Positions 1 to 7,573 of a stretch of 64,000 bases of DNA are shown here, piece after piece (within the stretch, counting starts at the first letter, position 1; each line of letters opens with the position of its first letter). This stretch comes from Anabaena catenula FACHB-362 (GTDB lineage: Bacteria > Cyanobacteriota > Cyanobacteriia > Cyanobacteriales > Nostocaceae). The notes beneath the pieces are model-generated. The model searched no databases and was not told the origin of the DNA. It saw nothing but the letters and a program-made list of their open reading frames with translations. Where the stretch lies: assembly GCF_014698735.1 (NCBI RefSeq), contig NZ_JACJTQ010000005.1, positions 124,001 through 188,000 on the forward strand, read 5' to 3'. The position numbers and the translations under genes are program-made.

Positions 1-2277
1 TAACAACCGCGATTCAATTTCCATCAACCGACGATAGACGTTACCAACGATCTTATCCCGTTCTTCCGGGGACATATCCTTAGAATCGGTTTCGGGGATG
101 TGAATATCCTTATCTAAGTTGACAATGCGGCATTTATCCATGATGGAATTGACAATGGAAACACCGCGTCCTGTGTCTTTCAAAGTTTGGTAAGAAGCAA
201 TTAACTCGCTGAGTTCCTTCAAACCTTTGTATAAACCAGCATTTTCCGCAGGTGGTGTCAGGTAAGAAATTGTTTCTGCATAACTGCGACGTTTAGCAAT
301 TGTGGCTTCACTGGGGTTATTGGCTGCGTAATAATACAGATTCGGAATTGAGCCAATTAGTTGATCTGGATAACAGTCACCAGACATCCCCATTTGCTTA
401 CCAGGCATGAATTCCAGAGAGCCATGTGTCCCAAAGTGTAACACAGCATCAGCACCCCAAATTTTCTCTAAATAGGTGTAGTAAGCTGCGAAACCGTGGT
501 GAGGACTAGCAGAACGGGAGAATAACAACCGCATGGGGTCGCCTTCATAACCAAATGTTGGTTGCACTCCTATGAAGACGTTACCGAATTGCTTTCCGTA
601 GATTAACAGGTTTTGTCCGTCGCTGTTTAAGTTTCCGGGAGGTGGTCCCCAGTTTTCTTCTAAGCGTTGGGAGTATGGTGTCAGTGCTTCATATTCTGGC
701 ACGGACATTTTGTAAGCAATGTTCAGTTCGGGACTGTTGTATTGTGCTTGTGCGTCGTGGATGACTTGTTCTAGCAACTCTTGGGGAGTTTCGGGAATGT
801 CCTGCACGTCGTAACCGTTGTTTCTCAGTCCTTTCATGACTTCATGGATAGAACCGAATACGTCTAAGTATGCGGCTGTTCCCACATTGCCTTTATCGGG
901 AGGGAAACTGAAAACGGTAATGGCAACTTTTTTGGTTAATTTGGGTTTGCTACGCAGGTTTGCCCATTTTAACGCCCGTTGCGCGACGATTTCTACTCGA
1001 TCTTGGAGTGCGATCGCTCTGCCTGTTGTCCCATCTTTACCTGATAATATGATTGGCTCAATCGCCCCGTCAAGTTCAGGTATAGCAATCTGTAGAGCCA
1101 CTTGAATGGGATGTAACCCCAAATCGCTATCTAGCCATTCTTCCGTGGTTTGGAAGACCAAAGGCAACGCCACCATGTAAGGGCGATTTAACCGTTTTAA
1201 TGCTTCAATAGCTTTAGGATGGTCTTGTCTAGCGGGGCCGCCCACCAATGCGAAACCAGTTAAAGATACTACTGCATCTATTAACTGCATTTTTGTTGTC
1301 GGTTCATAGAAATAAGCTTCTATGGGTTTAGAGAAATCCAAACCACCTGCAAATACAGGCAGAACTCTTGCCCCTAGTGATTCTAATTCCTGGACAATTG
1401 CCACATAATGGGCATCATCGCCAGTAACTAAGTGAGTTCGTTGTAAAACCAAACCTACGCATGGCGCAAGAGGATCTTTGAGGTCTTTGGAAATGTCCTT
1501 CCGGGCAGAATACCAGTTCAGATATTCTCGCACATCCTCGAACATACTCGGCGCTAAGGGATGCCAAATCCCCATATCGGGATAAACAACTGGTGCTTCA
1601 TACTTAGCCGCAGCAAAGTTTTCTTTTTCTACGCCTTTTAATACGTATTTATCAGCCAGCATCAGCAAGAAGTTTTCCAGGTTTTCCGCTGAACCACCTA
1701 GCCAATACTGAAAACTGAGCATGAAGTTTCTCGCGTCTTGTGCTTTTTCCATTGGTAGGAATTTCAGCACTTGGGGGAGAGTCCGCAACAGTTTCAGCAT
1801 TCCATCTTGGAAACCAGCGCCAGATTTTTCTTTGCGCTTCTTCATGAAATTAGCGATAACGCTCTTGGATTGTCCTAATTGCGCCAAAGAGAAACTACCC
1901 ATTTTATTCAGGCGCATAACTTCGGGCATGGAGGGAAAGACAACCGCTACATCTAGATTATCACGATGGGGTTCAACCGCCGCAACTACTTTTTGTGCTA
2001 AGTCTTCAATAAAAATCAGAGAAGCAATGAATATATTAGCACTTGCTATATCGCGCTGAAACTCTATATAGTTTTCAGATCCGCGCAGTTCTTCAATCAA
2101 GTATCCACTGATTTCTATGGCTAGACTGGGATGATTGGCGTTGATTTCCCGTACCGCTTGTGATAATGCACTTTGGTATTGGGATTCCAGTACGACATAG
2201 ACAACCTTGATTAACTTACGTCCCCGTAAATCGTCAGGTGCAATATGTCTAATAGTGGACTTGACTTGGGTAAACAT
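1..2277 (-). CDS. chlH: Magnesium chelatase subunit H, N-terminal part (cut by window edge)
   Basis: Large porphyrin-binding subunit of Mg-chelatase, which with ChlI and ChlD inserts Mg2+ into protoporphyrin IX in the first committed step of chlorophyll synthesis. The frame is open from an ATG at 2277 to base 1, giving 759 codons of a protein that is normally about 1,330 residues; the rest lies beyond the left edge. The N-terminus ([20 protein letters not shown]) and the segments [17 protein letters not shown] and [16 protein letters not shown] are typical of cyanobacterial ChlH. A ribosome binding site (AGGAG) lies just upstream of the ATG. It appears monocistronic here, with about 400 bp of noncoding DNA before the next, divergent gene. 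No frameshift was seen in the visible part. Confidence 0.96.
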   Translation of the reverse strand, partial: MFTQVKSTIRHIAPDDLRGRKLIKVVYVVLESQYQSALSQAVREINANHPSLAIEISGYLIEELRGSENYIEFQRDIASANIFIASLIFIEDLAQKVVAAVEPHRDNLDVAVVFPSMPEVMRLNKMGSFSLAQLGQSKSVIANFMKKRKEKSGAGFQDGMLKLLRTLPQVLKFLPMEKAQDARNFMLSFQYWLGGSAENLENFLLMLADKYVLKGVEKENFAAAKYEAPVVYPDMGIWHPLAPSMFEDVREYLNWYSARKDISKDLKDPLAPCVGLVLQRTHLVTGDDAHYVAIVQELESLGARVLPVFAGGLDFSKPIEAYFYEPTTKMQLIDAVVSLTGFALVGGPARQDHPKAIEALKRLNRPYMVALPLVFQTTEEWLDSDLGLHPIQVALQIAIPELDGAIEPIILSGKDGTTGRAIALQDRVEIVAQRALKWANLRSKPKLTKKVAITVFSFPPDKGNVGTAAYLDVFGSIHEVMKGLRNNGYDVQDIPETPQELLEQVIHDAQAQYNSPELNIAYKMSVPEYEALTPYSQRLEENWGPPPGNLNSDGQNLLIYGKQFGNVFIGVQPTFGYEGDPMRLLFSRSASPHHGFAAYYTYLEKIWGADAVLHFGTHGSLEFMPGKQMGMSGDCYPDQLIGSIPNLYYYAANNPSEATIAKRRSYAETISYLTPPAENAGLYKGLKELSELIASYQTLKDTGRGVSIVNSIMDKCRIVNLDKDIHIPETDSKDMSPEERDKIVGNVYRRLMEIESRLL

Positions 2278-2689
2278 TCAAATAAGCTCCTTTCAGGCGT
2301 GTTCTCGCAAAGTTCATCACGGCTGATATGGCCGTTTGTAACTTTAATTATTTTCGGCAATAAGAGTTTTTTATCAGAAAACTCCCATTCTGTGGGGATT
2401 TTGTCCTATATCTGACACAAAATGATATAGAAAACGAAATAATTATTTACAAAGCTTAACAAAGAATGAAGATTCTCTCACAGGATTTTAAATTTTGTTT
2501 ACACAACTAAATGGTTAATTAGTTATATAATAACAGACATATTCAGCAAACTGGACAATCTATAGTTTGGGTTGACAGTATAAAACCCGACATTATGACA
2601 AAGTAAAGCTACAAATTGATAGCTAATAATATAGAATGGGGTATGAGATAGTTAAAATTTCTTCCTGAACATTCAATGAGGATATGACA
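2278..2689. other. Intergenic region between divergent chlH and Uma2 genes
   Basis: About 410 bp of AT-rich DNA. It must hold the chlH promoter (minus strand) and the promoter of the Uma2 gene (plus strand). I see no RNA gene, no riboswitch-like fold and no GTAN8TAC NtcA box. Confidence 0.5.
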
Positions 2690-3265
2690 ATGAATGCTTT
2701 AACTGTCAATTTAAAATCAGTAATAGAAATGACTGATGAGCAGTTTTTTCAGCTATGTCAAAATAACCAGGAATTAAGATTTGAAAGAAATGCCAATGGA
2801 GAATTAATAATTATGCCACCAACGGGAGGAGAAACGGGAAATCGTAACGGGAGAATCACTCAACAATTAATGAATTGGACTGATGCTGATGGTACTGGCA
2901 TCGCTTTTGATTCTTCAACTTGTTTTAAATTACCAAATGGTGCAGATCGTTCTCCTGATGCTTCTTGGATCAAGTTAGAAAGATGGAATGCTTTAACTGA
3001 TGAGGAAAAACAAAAGTTTCCTCCCATTTGTCCTGATTTTGTGATTGAGTTACTTTCTCCTAGTGATAGTTTGAAGACTACACAGGAAAAGATGAAGGAA
3101 TATATAGATAATGGTGTGCGTTTGGGTATATTAATTAATCGTAAATCTCGTCAAGTGGAGATTTATAGACCAGGAAAAGAGGTTGAGGTTTTGGAATCTC
3201 CTGCTACGGTGTCGGGGGAAGATGTTTTAAATGGTTTTGTATTGAATTTGGGGATGATTTGGTAA
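2690..3265 (+). CDS. Uma2 family (DUF820) putative PD-(D/E)XK endonuclease
   Basis: Member of the Uma2/DUF820 family, which has a restriction-endonuclease fold, is greatly expanded in cyanobacteria and mostly has no known function. Family landmarks are SPDASWI, CPDFVIELLSPSDS and a following KMKEYIDNG segment, which supply the acidic residues and lysine of the fold. An ATG lies at 2684, but GAGG at 2678-2681 is only two bases from it and eight from the second ATG at 2690, so 2690 is preferred (191 residues). The protein resembles the copy at 17318-17920 far more than the other three Uma2 proteins in the window, sharing GADRSPDA and a YRPGK-(K/D)V segment. It stands alone, 75 bp before the pentapeptide/HNH gene on the same strand. 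Activity is inferred only from the fold. Confidence 0.88.
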   Translation: MNALTVNLKSVIEMTDEQFFQLCQNNQELRFERNANGELIIMPPTGGETGNRNGRITQQLMNWTDADGTGIAFDSSTCFKLPNGADRSPDASWIKLERWNALTDEEKQKFPPICPDFVIELLSPSDSLKTTQEKMKEYIDNGVRLGILINRKSRQVEIYRPGKEVEVLESPATVSGEDVLNGFVLNLGMIW

Positions 3266-3340
3266 AATTATATAGGTATTTATTTAACCTGGTAAAAGCT
3301 ATTAGGAATTTAATTTAAGTAGATAGGATACATTGAATCT

Positions 3341-4462
3341 ATGAGATCAAATCACAAAAATAATTACAACAAATACTACAACCAATATCCAAATTTTCAG
3401 GGTGCAAATCTCAAAGGCGTAATCTTTGTAGATTTTCTAGAAGAGTGTTTAAATTATCAAACAAATTATTCACGTTTTCATGAAGTAGGAGAATTGAGTA
3501 CAAACCTATATTCTCAGAGATATTATCGAGATGGGAGATTAATATTTCGAGGAGCTAACTGTCAAGGTGCTAAATTTGAAAGAGTAGAAGAATTTGTACT
3601 AGAAGAAGCGGAGTTTCAAAGTGCTAAATGTCAAGACGCTGATTTTCAAGGTATAAACTTGCGGATCGCACAATTTCAAGGAGCAGACTTGAGAAACGCA
3701 AATTTACAATCTACTAATATTTGTGCGGTAGGATTTGAAGGAGCAGACCTTAGATATGCTAATTTAAAAAATGCAGATGTCAACGACTCTAACTTCAAAG
3801 GTGCGAAACTTCAAGGAGCTAATTTAGAAGGATGTCAATATCTCAATGGTGCCATTTGGACTGGGGCTGAATATGATGATGATACCATATTTCCTGATGA
3901 TTTTATTCTAGAATATTACGGGCTAATTAAAAAACCTACTACCAAGCAGTCTAATAATAAAAATAGACAAGCACATTCAAATAATGTAGAAAATTTACAA
4001 CAAAAAGAGGAACAATTTTCTAAAAAAGCGTGTATTGAAATTAAAAAATATATTCAAAATCGCCAAGGACAAGCAGAATTTAGGCGAGAATTACTTAAAC
4101 TTTATGACGGTTGTTGTGCAATCACAGGTTGTAGTATTATTGGCGTGTTAGAAGCAGCCCATGTTAAACCTTATAGTATTTCTCAACAAGAGAATAAATC
4201 AGAAAATGGCATTTTATTAAGAGCAGATTTACATACTCTTTTTGACCTTAATATCATCGTTATTCATCCTGCATCTAAAAAAATAGAAATACGTTCTGAT
4301 TCTCCAGAATTAGATAAAATGCTGCGTATCTCAGAATATCAAGAATTTAACGGTATAGTATTACCATCTTATGAAGAATTTGGGGTATGTCCAGACTATG
4401 AATATCTTAAATGGCGATATGACAATTATGGAAAATTTGTAAAAAGATATATTAATGTATAA
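3341..4462 (+). CDS. Pentapeptide-repeat protein fused to C-terminal HNH endonuclease
   Basis: A 373-residue two-domain protein. Residues about 20-180 contain A(D/N)LXX-type pentapeptide repeats (FQGANLKG, FRGANCQGAKFE, FQGADLRNANLQ, FEGADLRYANLK), predicted to form a right-handed quadrilateral beta-helix. After a polar linker (about 195-235), residues about 240-330 form an HNH domain of the HNH_2 type: GCCAITGC, LEAAHVKPY, ENGILLRADLHTLFD. The H-N-H residues (His of AAH, Asn of ENG, His of DLH) all look intact, so a metal-dependent DNase activity is plausible. There is no signal peptide. The role is unknown; the pentapeptide part could be a targeting or DNA-mimicking scaffold. It follows a Uma2 gene on the same strand. 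The ATG at 3341 lacks a strong ribosome binding site but is the only good start. Confidence 0.87.
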   Translation: MRSNHKNNYNKYYNQYPNFQGANLKGVIFVDFLEECLNYQTNYSRFHEVGELSTNLYSQRYYRDGRLIFRGANCQGAKFERVEEFVLEEAEFQSAKCQDADFQGINLRIAQFQGADLRNANLQSTNICAVGFEGADLRYANLKNADVNDSNFKGAKLQGANLEGCQYLNGAIWTGAEYDDDTIFPDDFILEYYGLIKKPTTKQSNNKNRQAHSNNVENLQQKEEQFSKKACIEIKKYIQNRQGQAEFRRELLKLYDGCCAITGCSIIGVLEAAHVKPYSISQQENKSENGILLRADLHTLFDLNIIVIHPASKKIEIRSDSPELDKMLRISEYQEFNGIVLPSYEEFGVCPDYEYLKWRYDNYGKFVKRYINV

Positions 4463-4545
4463 GACTATTTTACGTTAGAAGATGATGGTTTCATGTTCTA
4501 AATTAAATTTTTCACAAGAATTGGTTTGTGGGAAGTTGAGGATTA

Positions 4546-4732
4546 TTTTGTCTGAATCAGGATGTCCACCGATTAAAGGATTTACAGGATGTTATTTAAT
4601 GATAGTTTGTAGGAAGTTGTGTATTTTTTCGTTTATTATGATTCAGACAATTATAAGATTCTCTACCAACAAATAACTGATAAATTACATCCTGTACATC
4701 CTCAAATCCTGGATATCCTGATTCTGACAAAA
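4546..4732. repeat. Imperfect long inverted repeat downstream of the HNH gene
   Basis: The arms at 4546-4592 and 4687-4732 are imperfect reverse complements of about 46 bp sharing blocks such as GAATCAGGAT and ACAGGATGT, with about 95 bp between them. Within and just before it, a second similarity appears as a direct repeat (GTTTGTGGGAAGTTG near 4525 and GTTTGTAGGAAGTTG near 4605). The 4463-4965 gap therefore holds decayed repeats rather than genes; a 64-codon ORF at 4482-4676 lies within it and is not credible. Confidence 0.6.
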
Positions 4733-4827
4733 ATTATCCGCGTTCATCTGCGTTCACCTCTTAATCAATAATCAAAAATAGACAATACTAAAAAGTAGGC
4801 GATCACCTAAAATTAGTGTAGTTGTGA

Positions 4828-4856
4828 GCGATAGCGAAGCGCTCCGCAGGAATCGC
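4828..4856. repeat. Small palindromic interspersed repeat
   Basis: A GCGATAGCGAAGCGCTCCGC-type sequence ending in GAATCGC, partly self-complementary around AGCGCT. Sequences of this type are scattered through Nostocales genomes; a related motif lies at 22798-22872. It sits upstream of the antitoxin/PIN gene pair. Confidence 0.45.
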
Positions 4857-4965
4857 ATTATCAATGAAATCTCTGTTTGGGAATGAGTATTAAAAAATTA
4901 ATTTATTGAACGATATAATATAAATAAGAATTAGATTTTTCTAACCCACAAACAGAGTAAATATC

Positions 4966-5262
4966 ATGCAAGAACAATTAACAGACTATCAACAGGAACT
5001 AACAGAGCGCATTTCTCATGTTGTAGATAAACTAATTCGTGGTAGTAGTTTCTATATGGTGAAATTAGATCAACATGAAATGATCGAAATGTTGGTAGAA
5101 TTATTTGGGAAATTTTCACCAGAAGAAATGAGAGCAATTAAAGATCATGATTTAACTAGAAGAATTGATAAAATTCTTGTATTAGAAGCTGTTGCAGGAA
5201 CATTAAACGACTTGTCACCCGAAGAAATAGCGATTTTTGATGCAGCAGTGGAAGGAAAATAA
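4966..5262 (+). CDS. Hypothetical protein, putative antitoxin paired with PIN toxin
   Basis: A 98-residue, largely alpha-helical, acidic protein that I cannot assign to a named family. It ends LSPEEIAIFDAAVEGK. Its stop codon is only four bases before the GTG start of a PIN-domain gene, the organisation of a VapBC-type toxin-antitoxin operon, so it is inferred to be the cognate antitoxin. No ribbon-helix-helix, AbrB or Phd motif is obvious. The ATG at 4966 follows an AT-rich leader and has only a weak ribosome binding site. Confidence 0.7.
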   Translation: MQEQLTDYQQELTERISHVVDKLIRGSSFYMVKLDQHEMIEMLVELFGKFSPEEMRAIKDHDLTRRIDKILVLEAVAGTLNDLSPEEIAIFDAAVEGK

Positions 5263-5266
5263 AACA

Positions 5267-5665
5267 GTGAATTATTTATTAGATTCCAATATAGTTAGTT
5301 ACATTTTGAAAAAGAATGTCATTGTAGATAATAAACTCCGAGAAGTCAATAGTCAAGGAGGAATGGTGTTTATTAGCTGCATTACTTACTATGAAATCAA
5401 AAGAGGACTTTTATCAATTAATGCTGTAAAACAATTGGCTGAATTCCATATCTTTTTTCAAAAATATCAAATATTATTTTTAGATGATTTAGAAATTATT
5501 GAAAAATCTTGTGAAATTCATGCAAAATTAAAAGCTAAAGGTACACCCATCCAAGATGCTGATGTTTTAATAGCAGCGACAGCAATTGTCCGCGATTTAA
5601 TTCTAGTTTCTAATGATTCTGATTTATTAAGAATTGAAGGGGTTAATTTAGAAAATTGGTTATGA
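5267..5665 (+). CDS. PIN domain (VapC-like) ribonuclease toxin
   Basis: A PIN-fold protein of about 132 residues beginning VNYLLDSNIVSYIL, with the first catalytic Asp in LLDSN, a Glu in YYEIKRG, and the Asp cluster in IQDADVLIAATA and VSNDSDL. VapC toxins of this type cleave RNA. Start codons lie further upstream at 5237 (TTG) and 5240 (ATG), but PIN proteins begin right before the LLD(T/S)N strand, and GGAAGGA at 5250-5256 is well placed for the GTG at 5267. With that start it is four bases downstream of the putative antitoxin. All expected acidic residues appear present, so it may be active. Confidence 0.84.
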   Translation: MNYLLDSNIVSYILKKNVIVDNKLREVNSQGGMVFISCITYYEIKRGLLSINAVKQLAEFHIFFQKYQILFLDDLEIIEKSCEIHAKLKAKGTPIQDADVLIAATAIVRDLILVSNDSDLLRIEGVNLENWL

Positions 5666-5846
5666 TTCTAAAATCATAAAGATACACTAACAACAGATAG
5701 CTAGAATTTTAATATTTGCTTTAAAAAATCAAATGGAATTATCCATCTATCTACACGGACAATTCCATTAATCTGTTAGAAGTTAAGAGCCTTAAGCCCA
5801 TTTTGTACGGTACAAGGAATTCTTTTGAATTTACTGTTGATAACAG

Positions 5847-5954
5847 TTATTTACTTAAACCATCATATCTGTTTGGGTCTTTTTTCTCCTTTTTGTCCTT
5901 GGGATCTTTTTTAGGCTTTTTAGCTTCTTTATTACCTTTTTTTTCCTTAGACAT
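5847..5954 (-). CDS. Small lysine-rich hypothetical protein (35 aa)
   Basis: A short minus-strand frame encodes a 35-residue protein, MSKEKKGNKEAKKPKKD at its start and DPNRYDGLSK at its end, with about 40% lysine. Similar short proteins opening with an (S/A)K-KKG-KE-KKPKK pattern are known to me from other bacteria, so this is probably a real gene, of unknown function. The plus-strand frame in the same place (5803-6009) is rejected because its protein is only the hydrophobic complement of this lysine tract. The remainder of the 5666-6289 gap shows no other gene. Confidence 0.6.
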   Translation of the reverse strand: MSKEKKGNKEAKKPKKDPKDKKEKKDPNRYDGLSK

Positions 5955-6289
5955 CGGTATTACCCAGCTATGTTTACTTGTCAAAGCTTCCATATTCTGC
6001 TATCAGTAAATCAAGGTGTAGCTTACTTGGTATACTTTGACAACAGCAAAGAAAGCATTGCACATTTATCGCTACTAACTACTATGATACATCGTTATTT
6101 AATTTTATTATTAATTTGATTAACTATGATACAAAACTTTAGATCCTATATTCCTATATCCTATGGAGATTTTGAGAGGATGTTTCCGAATTTTTACGCA
6201 TTTTTAAATTACATACCTTGATTAAGCAACACCAAAAAACCCCTTACATCACAATCTATTTATTGTCTTCTAAATTAGGTAATAATTAA

Positions 6290-7555
6290 ATGACTCCACC
6301 AGTAGATATTCTTATTCTCTCCAATGGCCCAGGAGAAGTTACAACTTGGGTACGTCCCGTTGTCAAAGCACTAAGACAACAACTAGGAAATGACCGTTCA
6401 CAAGTGAGAATTTCTGTAATATTATCACCTTGTCCCCATGCTAGTGGCAAAGAAGCTGCTATAGCTAAATCTTACCCAGAGGTTGATAGAGTCCAAACAG
6501 CAGAACATTTTTGGCAGTTCTTATTATGGGGAAAAACCGCAGAAAATTGGGACTGGAGAAGTAAAGGTGTAGTGGTATTTCTGGGTGGAGATCAAATTTT
6601 CCCCGTTATTATTGGCAAAAAATTAGCATATAAAACCGTAGTTTACGCAGAATGGGAAGCACGTTGGCACAATTTAATAGACAGGTTTGGGGTAATGAAA
6701 GCGAAAGTTGTAGAAAATGCCTCTCCTAAATATGCTCATAAATTTGCCGTTGTTGGTGATTTAATGTTAGAAGCAGCCGCAGAAGATGAGATAAAATCCA
6801 AAATCCAAAATCCAAAATCCAAAATTGAAATAATTGGAATTTTACCAGGTTCAAAAGCCGCAAAATTAACCCAAGGTGTACCGTTAACTTTAGCTATTGC
6901 TGAATATATCCACACAAAAAGACCTCAAGCAAAGTTTGTTATTCCTGTTGCACCAACTTTGAATTTGCAAACTTTAGCGAGTTTTGCCGATTCCCAAAAA
7001 AACCCTTTTATGCAAACTTTTGGCGCTAATAATGCGTCCTTAATTATCCCAGAAAAAGATAACCCAATATTGAAAACAGAAACAGGATTAACTATCGAAT
7101 TGTGGCAAGAAAATCCAGCATATGAATTATTATCTCAGTGCAGTATTTGCTTAACTACAGTCGGTGCAAACACCGCTGAACTTGGTGCTTTAGGCGTACC
7201 AATGATTGTTTTATTACCTACTCAGCAAATGGATTCTATGCGTTCTTGGGATGGTTTACCAGGGTTGTTAGCTAATTTACCCGGTGTGGGTACAAATTTT
7301 GCCAAATTGATTAATTGGTTTTTTATCAAACGGATAGGTTTATTAGCATGGCCAAATATTTGGGCGCAAGAAGAAATAGTACCAGAACTTTTGGGTAAAC
7401 TCCAACCCTCGGAAGTAGGAGAAAAGGTTTTAGACTTTTTAGAAAATCCCGAAAAATTGGCAGCTATGCGAGATAAACTTCGCAGTGTTAGGGGTGAAAG
7501 TGGTGCAGCACAAAAGTTAGCTACTTTGGTAAAAGAAGAAGTAGAAAGTTTTTAA
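6290..7555 (+). CDS. Lipid-A-disaccharide synthase-related glycosyltransferase-like protein
   Basis: A 421-residue protein of a cyanobacterial family related to LpxB and other GT-B glycosyltransferases. The N-terminus DILILSNGPGEVTTWVRPVV is the nucleotide-sugar fold start typical of the family; ILPGSKAAK and TTVGANTAELGALGVPMIVLLP match the donor-binding C-terminal half. A true LpxB role is uncertain because no other lipid A gene lies nearby; acyl donor and acceptor are unknown. At residues about 169-180 the coding sequence contains four copies of the heptamer AAAATCC (6793-6820), giving a low-complexity loop rich in Lys, Ser and Ile. ATG at 6290. The converging gene on the other strand ends 19 bp downstream. 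Confidence 0.82.
   Translation: MTPPVDILILSNGPGEVTTWVRPVVKALRQQLGNDRSQVRISVILSPCPHASGKEAAIAKSYPEVDRVQTAEHFWQFLLWGKTAENWDWRSKGVVVFLGGDQIFPVIIGKKLAYKTVVYAEWEARWHNLIDRFGVMKAKVVENASPKYAHKFAVVGDLMLEAAAEDEIKSKIQNPKSKIEIIGILPGSKAAKLTQGVPLTLAIAEYIHTKRPQAKFVIPVAPTLNLQTLASFADSQKNPFMQTFGANNASLIIPEKDNPILKTETGLTIELWQENPAYELLSQCSICLTTVGANTAELGALGVPMIVLLPTQQMDSMRSWDGLPGLLANLPGVGTNFAKLINWFFIKRIGLLAWPNIWAQEEIVPELLGKLQPSEVGEKVLDFLENPEKLAAMRDKLRSVRGESGAAQKLATLVKEEVESF
6793..6820 (+). repeat. Heptameric tandem repeat (AAAATCC)4 inside a coding region
   Basis: Four perfect AAAATCC units followed by a partial unit, in frame within the LpxB-related gene. The same heptamer family occurs as noncoding DNA right after the ctp protease gene (52103-52139). 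Confidence 0.85.
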
Positions 7556-7573
7556 AAATGAAGATATATAAAG

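Noticed and set aside
818-2059. Plus-strand frames opposite chlH
   Set aside because: ChlH reads through the whole region on the minus strand with conserved family sequence.
4482-4676. 64-codon plus-strand frame
   Set aside because: Lies inside decayed inverted and direct repeats; no conservation signal or ribosome binding site.
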